Origin: Bacteroides sp. | GTDB lineage: Bacteria > Bacteroidota > Bacteroidia > Bacteroidales > Bacteroidaceae | Assembly: GCA_030151845.1 (NCBI GenBank) | Contig: JASLCM010000221.1 | Coordinates: 1 to 10,616 of the forward strand | Direction: 5' to 3' | Length of the DNA stretch: 10,616 bases | Shown here: positions 1-6,153 of the stretch, piece by piece | Numbering within the stretch: the stretch's first letter is position 1 | Layout: each line of letters opens with the position of its first letter | The notes under the pieces: model-generated | The model's input: only the letters and a program-made list of their open reading frames with translations | What the model was told of the DNA's origin: nothing | Databases searched by the model: none | Program-made: the position numbers and the translations under genes

Positions 1-101
1 AATAAAACAGGTAAAACAGCATTGTTTTTTAAGGAGTACTTCTTAAAAACATCATAAAACCCCAACAAAGTAGCTGATAAAAAAGCTAAAGATAACCACA
101 T
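1..101 (-). CDS. EamA/DMT-family permease, N-terminal fragment (runs off the left edge)
   Basis: Only the first 33 codons are in the window, read leftwards from an ATG at 101. The translation begins MWLSLAFLSATLLGFYDVFK and continues with a KYSLKNNAVLPVL segment. This is a first transmembrane helix followed by the short basic loop that I recognise from Bacteroidota members of the EamA (drug/metabolite transporter) family. The start lies 12 bases after the truA stop, in the same frame as truA, so the two are probably cotranscribed. The ATG at 114, which overlaps the truA stop, was not chosen because it meets a stop after three codons. The substrate cannot be inferred. The family call rests on one helix and on memory of similar N-termini, so it is tentative; that a gene starts here is more secure. 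Confidence 0.6.
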   Translation of the reverse strand, partial: MWLSLAFLSATLLGFYDVFKKYSLKNNAVLPVL

Positions 102-113
102 TCTAGTCAGACA

Positions 114-866
114 TTAAGATAAAAACAAGGAATCTGGATATTCTACTTGAGCTAGGAAGAGAGCTTCACCTGGTACAGATGCTCCAGCCACTCCTCTATC
201 TTTACTCTCGATAACCTCTCTAAATTGAGCTAAATTCATCTTTCCTCTTCCTACCTCCAAAAGAGTTCCAACTATAGCCCTAACCATGTTTCGTAAAAAA
301 CGATCGGCTTGAATAGTAAATCGCCAGGTATGGGCATCCATCTGCTCCCAAATAGCCTTAGTTATTTTACAGTTATTGGTCTTTGTATCTGTATGTAGTT
401 TACTGAAGCTTGTAAAATCCTCATACTCGAAAAGGATTTTAGCAGCTTCATTCATTGCAGCATAATTTAAAGGTTGATGCACCCTATAACTATATTTTCT
501 TGAAAAAGGATATTTACGGTGTGAGATATAGTAATAGTAGGTTCGAGAAAGCGCATCAAAACGTGAATGAGCTTCATCTGTAACTCGCTTTGTGCATAAC
601 ACACTGATATCAGCAGGCAAGATTCTATTCATTCGATCAGTTAACACCTCTTCATCCATCTGCTCATCAAGATCAAAGTGAGCAGCCATTTCTAGCGCAT
701 GTACTCCTGCATCTGTACGTCCAGCACCAACAACTTTAACCTCTTTTCTCAAAAAGGTATACAAGGCTTTCATTATAGTCTCTTGAACACTTATACCATT
801 GGGTTGAATTTGCCAACCATGATAATTCGTACCATCGTAAGCTATATAGATAAAATATCTAAACAT
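114..866 (-). CDS. truA: tRNA pseudouridine(38-40) synthase TruA
   Basis: TruA converts uridines 38, 39 and 40 in the anticodon stem of many tRNAs to pseudouridine; it is a cytoplasmic homodimer. The 250-residue protein has the normal family length. It opens with a ferredoxin-like strand and the YDGTNYHGWQ motif (about residues 10-19). The catalytic motif GRTDAGVHA follows at 49-57, with D52 as the expected catalytic aspartate. The second half carries the conserved RFLRNMVRAIVGTLLEVGRG segment, and the C-terminus (AGASVPGEALFLAQVEYP) closes the fold. The ATG at 866 gives a complete first strand, and a Bacteroidota -7 box lies 16 bases upstream of it. The gene is divergent from thiD and is followed after 12 bases by an EamA permease gene. 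All key residues are present and nothing is odd. Confidence 0.97.
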   Translation of the reverse strand: MFRYFIYIAYDGTNYHGWQIQPNGISVQETIMKALYTFLRKEVKVVGAGRTDAGVHALEMAAHFDLDEQMDEEVLTDRMNRILPADISVLCTKRVTDEAHSRFDALSRTYYYYISHRKYPFSRKYSYRVHQPLNYAAMNEAAKILFEYEDFTSFSKLHTDTKTNNCKITKAIWEQMDAHTWRFTIQADRFLRNMVRAIVGTLLEVGRGKMNLAQFREVIESKDRGVAGASVPGEALFLAQVEYPDSLFLS

Positions 867-882
867 TCCTTTACTTTTTATG

Positions 883-890
883 CAAAGATA
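883..890 (-). promoter_or_regulatory. Candidate -7 promoter box for truA
   Basis: On the minus strand this reads TATCTTTG, an exact match to the Bacteroidota -7 consensus TAnnTTTG. It would start transcription about ten bases before the truA ATG, giving a very short leader. I see no convincing -33 TTTG at the expected distance, so the assignment rests on the -7 box and its position. Confidence 0.5.
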
Positions 891-926
891 ATCCTTTTCA
901 TCGCACCATACCTAATTCTTTATTAG

Positions 927-941
927 CTCTTTGTTAAAGAG
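927..941. repeat. Small inverted repeat between truA and thiD
   Basis: CTCTTT and AAAGAG form a perfect 6-bp stem with a GTT loop, placed between the divergent genes truA and thiD. No T-run follows on either strand, so it does not look like a terminator. It lies upstream of both -7 boxes, so it could be an operator-like site or simply chance in AT-rich DNA. Confidence 0.25.
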
Positions 942-1000
942 GCTTCCTTCACTTCCTACTAATTATTAAGTAGTATCCCCTCTAAAAACTAGAAATAGAC

Positions 1001-1008
1001 TATCTTTG
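1001..1008 (+). promoter_or_regulatory. Candidate -7 promoter box for thiD
   Basis: TATCTTTG matches TAnnTTTG exactly and lies 40 bases before the thiD ATG. The implied leader of about 34 bases is too short for a TPP riboswitch, and none is seen. A -33 TTTG is not evident. Confidence 0.5.
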
Positions 1009-1048
1009 TTCTGTTTGAGAGTATCAGATAAAAAAGGAAAACAGGAAT

Positions 1049-1864
1049 ATGAAAAAGAAGAGTTATAAAAGAGTATTAACTATAGCAGGTAGTGATTCCA
1101 CAGGAGGTGCTGGTATTCAAGCCGATTTAAAAACTTTTGCTGCTTGTGGCTGCTACGGTGCTTCTGCTGTTGTAGCGGTAGTTAATGAAGATACGGCAAC
1201 TGTACATGGTGTTCATCCATTACCTGTCAATTTTGTCACAGGACAGATTGAATCCATCCTTAATGATATTGGTGCAGATGCTATTAAAATAGGAATGTTG
1301 CACTCTACCGAGCTCATTCGAGGTGTTAAAGAAACCCTTACGAAATACCCTATTAAAGATATAGTGATAGATCCTGTAATGGTAGCCTCATCTGGTGGAC
1401 GTTTAGTTAAGGAAGATGCAATAGAGGTACTTAAAAATGAATTATTACCCTTAGCTAGAGTTATCACTCCTAATGTTCCAGAAGCAGAGCTTCTTCTCCA
1501 CAAGGAGATAAAAAAGCAAGAGGACTTGCCCCACCTGGTTAAGGACTTATCTTTCGACGGACAGGTTTCTGTCTTGTTAAAAGCAGGGAGACTGGAAGAG
1601 AGAAATTTAGTTGATGTCTTCTACAATGCCGAAACGGATGAAGTTATCGAGCTCCCCTCTATCCGAATTGACACACTAAATACCCATGGAACAGGCTGCA
1701 CCTTCTCTTCTGCCATAGCAGCTCTATTGGCTCAAGGAAAGGAGTTGAATGTTGCAGTTTGTGAGGCTAAAGAGTATCTTTACCAAGCTATAAAAATTGG
1801 AGCTACTTACGAAATAGGTACAGCAATCGGACCTATTCACCACTTTTATAAATGGTGGGAGTAA
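1049..1864 (+). CDS. thiD: Hydroxymethylpyrimidine / phosphomethylpyrimidine kinase ThiD
   Basis: ThiD phosphorylates HMP-phosphate (and usually HMP) to HMP-diphosphate, the pyrimidine half of thiamine; it is a cytoplasmic ribokinase-superfamily enzyme. The 271 residues match the usual length. The N-terminal AGSDSTGGAGIQADLKT (13-29) is the substrate and dimer region. DPVMVASSG lies mid-protein, followed by TPNVPEAELLL. The ATP/anion-hole motif HGTGCTFSSAIAA lies at 213-225, with the ThiD-type cysteine at C217. The segment after the first helix reads VVNEDTATVHGVHPLP, where enterobacterial ThiD has a form like TAQNT. I believe this is the Bacteroidota version, and it leaves open some pyridoxal kinase activity, since ThiD and PdxK are close relatives. 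The gene appears to stand alone behind its own promoter and ends one base before the convergent DUF5715 gene. Confidence 0.92.
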   Translation: MKKKSYKRVLTIAGSDSTGGAGIQADLKTFAACGCYGASAVVAVVNEDTATVHGVHPLPVNFVTGQIESILNDIGADAIKIGMLHSTELIRGVKETLTKYPIKDIVIDPVMVASSGGRLVKEDAIEVLKNELLPLARVITPNVPEAELLLHKEIKKQEDLPHLVKDLSFDGQVSVLLKAGRLEERNLVDVFYNAETDEVIELPSIRIDTLNTHGTGCTFSSAIAALLAQGKELNVAVCEAKEYLYQAIKIGATYEIGTAIGPIHHFYKWWE

Positions 1865-1865
1865 A

Positions 1866-2540
1866 CTAACGTGCTGTGATATGAAAGCAACCTTGCCTCA
1901 ACTCATACTTCACATAGCATTTATCCAGCTGCTTTAGGTCACGAAGAACCTCAGAAAGAACCAGTTTAAGTGTGTCGGCTCCAATACTAGCATAGGGCCG
2001 ACCACTAAAGTTACTTTCAACTTTCTCGAACCTCTTCCAACTCACATCGAATGTTGTACCATAAAAATGAGCAGAGTTCAATGAGGCATTAATATTTCTT
2101 TTACGTAGTTTCTTCACATCATCTGTTGTACGTAAAACAGATGTAACAATGATTCGATTGGGGTTAATTCCTTTTGCTTGTAGAGAATCTTGAAAATTAA
2201 CACCAATTTCACCCAGAAGTTTCTCGGCGGGACCTACTAGAAAAGGAATAGAATGTGTCAGCGAGTCTACTGCATACTTTGAGTTGCTCTTAACCTCTTT
2301 CAATTTCCCCTTTAATAGTTTAGCCTCTTCCCTTGAAGGGATAGGAGAAATCCCAATCTCCTTTGCAGCCTCTAAATGCAATTTATTTAAATCTCCAAAG
2401 GAACGGCGATAACTTACCACACCTTTTACATTTTTTACCTCATTTTGGATCGGACGGCGATCTAAGAAAAAAGTATAATAGAGAGGTAAAACAATGACTA
2501 GTACAAACAGCAAAATCAGCTTATTCTTAGTTGAAAACAT
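1866..2540 (-). CDS. DUF5715 family protein, membrane-anchored, LAS/M15 peptidase-like
   Basis: This 224-residue protein has an N-terminal hydrophobic helix (about residues 8-26) after a short basic start, so it is probably an inner-membrane-anchored or exported periplasmic protein. The C-terminal half resembles the LAS fold of D-Ala-D-Ala carboxypeptidases. A VTSVLRT segment is followed by SAHFYGTTFDVSW, which fits SxHxxGxxxD with S156, H158, G161 and D165. The C-terminal CFHITAR supplies a third possible zinc ligand, H220. In classical LAS enzymes the catalytic glutamate sits three residues before that histidine (ExxH); here that position is G217 and the nearest glutamate is E213. The protein may therefore use a shifted glutamate or be non-catalytic. 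A cell-wall role is an inference from the fold. The family name is from memory of Bacteroidota DUF5715 proteins. It has its own promoter, divergent from phoH. Confidence 0.75.
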   Translation of the reverse strand: MFSTKNKLILLFVLVIVLPLYYTFFLDRRPIQNEVKNVKGVVSYRRSFGDLNKLHLEAAKEIGISPIPSREEAKLLKGKLKEVKSNSKYAVDSLTHSIPFLVGPAEKLLGEIGVNFQDSLQAKGINPNRIIVTSVLRTTDDVKKLRKRNINASLNSAHFYGTTFDVSWKRFEKVESNFSGRPYASIGADTLKLVLSEVLRDLKQLDKCYVKYELRQGCFHITAR

Positions 2541-2573
2541 CTAATCTATCCTTTTAATATACAAAATCAGCTG

Positions 2574-2603
2574 CAAAGATAGAGTAAAAGATGTGGTTCC
2601 AAA
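2574..2603 (-). promoter_or_regulatory. Bacteroidota-type promoter for the DUF5715 gene
   Basis: Read on the minus strand, TTTG (2603-2600) is followed after 18 bases by TATCTTTG (2581-2574). Both elements of the Bacteroidota promoter (TTTG about 19 bases before TAnnTTTG) are present. Transcription would start near 2567, leaving a leader of about 27 bases. This is one of the two best two-part promoter matches in the window. Confidence 0.65.
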
Positions 2604-2659
2604 ACAACCCATTTAATTAAATAGCAAAGAAAATGTATGTTAGTATGCAAAGGTTTCAT

Positions 2660-2667
2660 TAAATTTG
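2660..2667 (+). promoter_or_regulatory. Candidate -7 promoter box for the phoH-purC-menG-aroE operon
   Basis: TAAATTTG is an exact TAnnTTTG match 42 bases before the phoH ATG. The region where a -33 TTTG is expected (about 2637-2640) reads ATGT, so the upstream element is weak. It is the only such box in the gap ahead of the eight-gene run. Confidence 0.5.
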
Positions 2668-2709
2668 CATCAAAAGCAGTAGCAAGTATTTAACTGTTGA
2701 GGCAATGAA

Positions 2710-3681
2710 ATGATAGAAAAAATAATAGTACTAGAAGATGTCGATCCTATACTCTTTTATGGAGTAAACAACTCAAATTTTCAATTAATAAAATCTTTAT
2801 ACCCTAAACTTCGTATAATAGCCCGAGGAAATATCATCAAAGTTCTCGGTGATGAAGAGGAGATGTGCTCTTTTGAAGAAAGTATTCTAGCTCTAGAGAA
2901 ACATTGCTCAAAATACAACAGTTTAACAGAAGAGGTCATTCTCGATATAATAAAGGGGAAAACACCCAACATCAAACACAAAGACGATGTCATTGTATTT
3001 AATGTAAGTGGTAAACCTATAGTTCCAAGAAGTGACAATCAAAAGCGACTGGTAGAAGGATTCGAAAGAAACGACATGCTTTTTGCTATAGGCCCTGCAG
3101 GTTCAGGAAAAACTTATCTAGCCATTGCATTAGCTGTCCGCGCTCTCAAAAACAGAGAAATCAAAAAAATTATTCTAAGCCGACCTGCAGTTGAGGCTGG
3201 AGAAAAACTAGGTTTCTTACCTGGTGATATGAAAGAGAAAATAGACCCTTATTTACAACCTCTCTATGATGCTCTTCAAGACATGATTCCTGCCAATAAG
3301 CTCAAAGAGTATATGGAGCTTAATATCGTACAAATTGCTCCACTTGCTTTTATGCGTGGTAGAACCCTGAATGATGCTGTTGTTATTTTAGATGAAGCCC
3401 AAAACACAACAACCCAACAGATTAAGATGTTCCTAACCCGCATGGGGATGAACACTAAAATGATCATAACAGGAGACATGACCCAAGTGGACCTTCCTCG
3501 ATCCCAATCTTCGGGGTTAGCCCAAGCGCTACGCATATTAGGAAAGGTAAAAGGCATCGCCGTTGTAAAGCTTGAAAAAGAGGATATTGTTCGTCATAAA
3601 CTTGTAGAACGTATTGTTGAAGCATATGATACGTTTGAAGAGGGACAACGCAAACTTTCCAAAACAAAAAAAGAGAACTAA
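2710..3681 (+). CDS. phoH: PhoH-like ATPase (YbeZ type)
   Basis: A cytoplasmic P-loop ATPase of the PhoH/YbeZ family, which is linked to RNA metabolism and in many bacteria works with the endoribonuclease YbeY in rRNA maturation; ybeY is not in this window. The 323 residues match the usual length. An N-terminal RNA-binding-like (KH-type) region lies at about 10-75. The ATPase core follows: Walker A GPAGSGKT at 128-135, the family motif LSRPAVEAGEKLGFLPGD at 156-173, Walker B VVILDEAQN at 224-232, and the sensor-like TGDMTQVDLP at 254-263. The last ten residues are lysine-rich and look unstructured. The ATG at 2710 overlaps the stop of a two-codon reading frame starting at 2705. It is first in the likely operon, and purC starts 19 bases after its stop. 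The family assignment is firm; the cellular role is known only by analogy. Confidence 0.96.
   Translation: MIEKIIVLEDVDPILFYGVNNSNFQLIKSLYPKLRIIARGNIIKVLGDEEEMCSFEESILALEKHCSKYNSLTEEVILDIIKGKTPNIKHKDDVIVFNVSGKPIVPRSDNQKRLVEGFERNDMLFAIGPAGSGKTYLAIALAVRALKNREIKKIILSRPAVEAGEKLGFLPGDMKEKIDPYLQPLYDALQDMIPANKLKEYMELNIVQIAPLAFMRGRTLNDAVVILDEAQNTTTQQIKMFLTRMGMNTKMIITGDMTQVDLPRSQSSGLAQALRILGKVKGIAVVKLEKEDIVRHKLVERIVEAYDTFEEGQRKLSKTKKEN
3653..3671 (+). repeat. 19-bp perfect direct repeat, copy 1 (3' end of phoH)
   Basis: AACTTTCCAAAACAAAAAA occurs here and again at 3728-3746, exactly 75 bases later. In this copy the phoH frame reads it as LSKTKK from 3655, in the variable lysine-rich tail of PhoH. Flanking bases do not match beyond the repeat apart from slippage in the A-run. 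Confidence 0.85.
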
Positions 3682-3700
3682 CTTAAAATAGATTTGTAAA

Positions 3701-4645
3701 ATGAAAGCTCTAGTAAAAACTGATTTCAACTTTCCAAAACAAAAAAGTGTATACCATGGAAAAGTACGTGATGTTTATAACATCAACGACGAACTTCTGG
3801 TAATGATTGCAACCGATCGTATCTCTGCATTTGACGTTGTACTTCCCAAAGGAATTCCATTTAAAGGACAGGTTTTAAATCAAATTGCAGAAAAATCACT
3901 AGATGCTACTGCAGACATTGTTCCTAACTGGAAAATAGCAACACCAGACCCAATGGTCACTGTTGGACTCTTTTGTGAAGGTTTTCGTATCGAAATGATT
4001 ATACGTGGCTATTTAACAGGTAGTGCATGGCGTGCCTATAAAAATGGTTCAAGATCGATCTGCGGAGTAGCTCTACCCGATGGAATGAAAGAGAATCAAA
4101 AATTTGAAACTCCAATAATAACACCCACAACAAAAGCTGATGAAGGGCATGATGAGGATATAACTAAAGAAGAGATTATTGCTCAAGGATTAGCTACTAA
4201 AGAGGAGTACGAACAACTTGAAAAATACACCTATGCTCTTTTTGAGAGAGGAACAAAGATTGCTAGTGAAAAAGGACTAATTCTAGTTGATACCAAATAT
4301 GAGTTTGGAAAAAGAGATGGAGAGATCTATTTAATTGATGAAATCCATACTCCAGATTCATCTCGCTACTTTTACGCCAAGGGTTATCAAGAAAAATTCG
4401 AAAAAGGAGAGGAACAAAAGCAACTATCCAAAGAGTTTGTACGCCAATGGTTAATTGAGCATGGGTTTATGGGTAAAGCTGGACAAGAAGTTCCTGAAAT
4501 GACTGATGAGTATGTAAAATCTGTTTCGGAAAGATACATTGAACTTTACGAACACATTGTGGGAGAAAAGTTTATTAAAGAGGAGAACGCAAATATAACT
4601 AAACGGATAGAACAAAATGTACTTGACTTTTTAAATAAAAAATGA
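3701..4645 (+). CDS. purC: Phosphoribosylaminoimidazole-succinocarboxamide synthase PurC
   Basis: PurC joins aspartate to CAIR with ATP to give SAICAR in purine synthesis; it is a soluble cytoplasmic enzyme. At 314 residues this is the long form found in Bacteroidota and yeast, longer than the roughly 240-residue E. coli enzyme. Visible motifs are HGKVRDVY (19-26), ATDRISAFD (37-45), EMIIRGYLTGSAW (98-110), the second family signature LVDTKYEFG (195-203) and DEIHTPDSSRYF (213-224). In the first signature the usually conserved proline before [LIVM]-E is replaced: the sequence is GFRIEMI, with R96 where I expect proline. All other key segments are intact. The gene starts 19 bases after phoH and its TGA stop overlaps the menG start in ATGA, so translation is probably coupled. 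The start is supported by the conserved MKAL..TDFNFP N-terminus. Confidence 0.97.
   Translation: MKALVKTDFNFPKQKSVYHGKVRDVYNINDELLVMIATDRISAFDVVLPKGIPFKGQVLNQIAEKSLDATADIVPNWKIATPDPMVTVGLFCEGFRIEMIIRGYLTGSAWRAYKNGSRSICGVALPDGMKENQKFETPIITPTTKADEGHDEDITKEEIIAQGLATKEEYEQLEKYTYALFERGTKIASEKGLILVDTKYEFGKRDGEIYLIDEIHTPDSSRYFYAKGYQEKFEKGEEQKQLSKEFVRQWLIEHGFMGKAGQEVPEMTDEYVKSVSERYIELYEHIVGEKFIKEENANITKRIEQNVLDFLNKK
3728..3746 (+). repeat. 19-bp perfect direct repeat, copy 2 (5' end of purC)
   Basis: Second copy of the repeat at 3653-3671. Here the purC frame reads it as NFPKQK from 3728, a conserved part of the PurC N-terminus, so this copy is under protein constraint and copy 1 may be derived from it. 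The two genes read the repeat in different frames, so shared protein ancestry cannot explain it. Confidence 0.85.
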
Positions 4646-5379
4646 AGTATCCTCAAGATCAAATAAAGCCTTATAATAATGATAGGAGCAAAACAGAGCA
4701 GGTCGAACAAATGTTCGACCACATTGCTCCTGCATATGACCGATTAAATCACACGCTCTCTTTTGGCATTGATAAGTATTGGAGAAAAAAGGCTATAAAA
4801 AATCTAAAGAAATACAGTCCTAACACCATAATGGATGTAGCCACTGGGACTGGAGATTTTGCCATTTTAACTTATGAGAAAATACATCCTGACAAAATGG
4901 TGGGAATTGACATCTCTGAAGGGATGATGAAAGTTGCCAAAACTAAAGTTCAAAAAAAAGGGTTAGCGCAACATATCCTCTTTGAAAAAGAGGATTGTCA
5001 GAATCTATCCTACCACGACAACTCTTTTGATGCTGTAACTGTTGCTTTTGGAGTGAGAAATTTTGAAAATCTAGATCAAGGATTGAAAGAAATTTATCGT
5101 GTACTCACCAAAGAGGGACACCTGGTGATTCTTGAACTTACTTCTCCAACCTACTTCCCAATGAAACAACTTTATAGTTTTTACTCGAAAAAAATTATTC
5201 CATTCATTGGGAAAACCCTATCAAAAGATCAAAATGCTTATACCTACCTTCCGGAGTCTATTAAGTTATTCCCACAGAAAGAAGAGATGATTAACATCAT
5301 AAAAAAAGCGGGGTTTACTAAAGCAAAATACATTTCACTAACTATGGGTATATGTACCCTATACATTGCACAGAAATAA
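4642..5379 (+). CDS. menG: Demethylmenaquinone methyltransferase MenG (UbiE family)
   Basis: A SAM-dependent C-methyltransferase that performs the last step of menaquinone synthesis, turning demethylmenaquinone into menaquinone at the inner face of the membrane. The name menG is preferred over ubiE because Bacteroidota generally make menaquinone and not ubiquinone. The 245-residue protein has the first family signature YDRLNHTLSFGIDKYWR (32-48), the SAM-binding motif DVATGTGDF (65-73), an acidic GIDISEGM segment after the second strand, AFGVRNFENLDQGLKEIYRV, and the second-signature region ending in HLVILELTSP. The AYTYLPESI segment near the C-terminus is typical. Its ATG overlaps the purC stop by four bases, and aroE follows after four bases. 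A strong stem-loop lies in codons 19-29. Confidence 0.96.
   Translation: MKYPQDQIKPYNNDRSKTEQVEQMFDHIAPAYDRLNHTLSFGIDKYWRKKAIKNLKKYSPNTIMDVATGTGDFAILTYEKIHPDKMVGIDISEGMMKVAKTKVQKKGLAQHILFEKEDCQNLSYHDNSFDAVTVAFGVRNFENLDQGLKEIYRVLTKEGHLVILELTSPTYFPMKQLYSFYSKKIIPFIGKTLSKDQNAYTYLPESIKLFPQKEEMINIIKKAGFTKAKYISLTMGICTLYIAQK
4696..4729 (+). repeat. Stem-loop inside the 5' part of menG
   Basis: GGTCGAAC (4701-4708) and GTTCGACC (4713-4720) form a perfect 8-bp stem around the loop AAAT. An outer stem GAGCA (4696-4700) with TGCTC (4725-4729) extends it past a four-base ACAT bulge on the 3' side. It lies 54 bases into menG. No T-run follows, so it is not a standard terminator. It could slow translation or protect or process the operon mRNA, or be a by-product of the encoded EQVEQMFD sequence. 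Confidence 0.7.
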
Positions 5380-5383
5380 GATA

Positions 5384-6142
5384 ATGACAAAAAAAACGTA
5401 TGGACTAATAGGATACCCATTAGGACACTCTTTTTCTAAATCTTTTTTCACAGAAAAGTTTAAAAAAGAAGCTATTTCTGCCGCCTATCTTAATTTTGAA
5501 ATTAAAGAGCTCACTCAGCTTCCATCAATCATTAATGAGACAGAAAACTTACAGGGTTTTAATGTTACTATACCTTATAAAGAGAAGGTCTTTCCCTACT
5601 TGGATTCATACTCTCCAGAGGCCAAAGCTATAGGAGCTGTTAATGTTGTAAAAGTTATTTCAACTACAAATGGAAAGAAGTTAGTTGGGTTCAACTCTGA
5701 TTATGTCGGCTTTATGAAATCCATTCGCCCGCTATTAAAGAAGCATCATAGAAGGGCACTTATTTTAGGTACAGGTGGCTCTTCTAAGGCCATAGCCTTT
5801 GCACTACAACAACTGAACATAGCGTTCCACTTTGTATCTCGAGTCGCAAGAGAGGGACAGCTAACCTATGAACTATTAAATAAAGAACTCCTGCAAAACT
5901 ACCAAGTAGTTGTAAACTGTACACCTGTAGGTATGTTCCCCCATGAACAAGAAGCACCCCTACTCCCCTACACAGCTCTTGGAGAAGAACATTTACTCTA
6001 TGATCTGGTTTATAATCCGCTTAAAACAACTTTTATGATAAAAGGTGAAGAGAGAGGAGCAACTGTAAAGAATGGATTAGAGATGTTGCATTTACAAGCA
6101 ATTGAGGCTTGGGATATATGGAATAGTAACCACTCCTTTTAA
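5384..6142 (+). CDS. aroE: Shikimate dehydrogenase AroE
   Basis: AroE reduces 3-dehydroshikimate to shikimate with NADPH, an early step towards chorismate (aromatic amino acids, folate, menaquinone); it is cytoplasmic. I chose the ATG at 5384, four bases after the menG stop, giving 252 residues. An in-frame TTG at 5366 would overlap menG and add six residues with no family support. The shikimate-binding SFS motif lies in GYPLGHSFSKSF (10-21), where the usual proline after SxS is K19. The catalytic lysine is K66 in NVTIPYKEK (60-68). The catalytic aspartate is D106 in GFNSDYVGF. The NADP loop reads LGTGGSSKA, then NCTPVGMFP, and near the C-terminus NGLEMLHLQA. The adenine-phosphate region reads FVSRVAREG instead of the NRT..R form of E. 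coli, which I believe is usual in Bacteroidota. Confidence 0.96.
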   Translation: MTKKTYGLIGYPLGHSFSKSFFTEKFKKEAISAAYLNFEIKELTQLPSIINETENLQGFNVTIPYKEKVFPYLDSYSPEAKAIGAVNVVKVISTTNGKKLVGFNSDYVGFMKSIRPLLKKHHRRALILGTGGSSKAIAFALQQLNIAFHFVSRVAREGQLTYELLNKELLQNYQVVVNCTPVGMFPHEQEAPLLPYTALGEEHLLYDLVYNPLKTTFMIKGEERGATVKNGLEMLHLQAIEAWDIWNSNHSF

Positions 6143-6153
6143 AACAGCAATTT

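Noticed and set aside
112..114. ATG overlapping the truA stop as the start of the downstream gene
   Set aside because: It hits a stop after three codons; the ATG at 101 opens the permease-like frame.
699..926. Plus-strand open frame over the truA start and the truA-thiD gap
   Set aside because: It is the reverse of TruA coding sequence for most of its length, with no recognisable protein features.
1009..1048. TPP riboswitch before thiD
   Set aside because: The predicted leader is only about 34 bases and lacks the conserved thi-box segments.
3689..3696. TAGATTTG directly before purC as a separate purC promoter
   Set aside because: It matches TAnnTTTG but lies only four bases before the ATG, so transcription would begin at or inside the start codon; chance in AT-rich DNA is more likely.
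5366..5383. Upstream TTG start for aroE
   Set aside because: It overlaps menG and adds six residues with no family match, while the ATG at 5384 begins directly before the conserved YGLIGYPLGHS segment.
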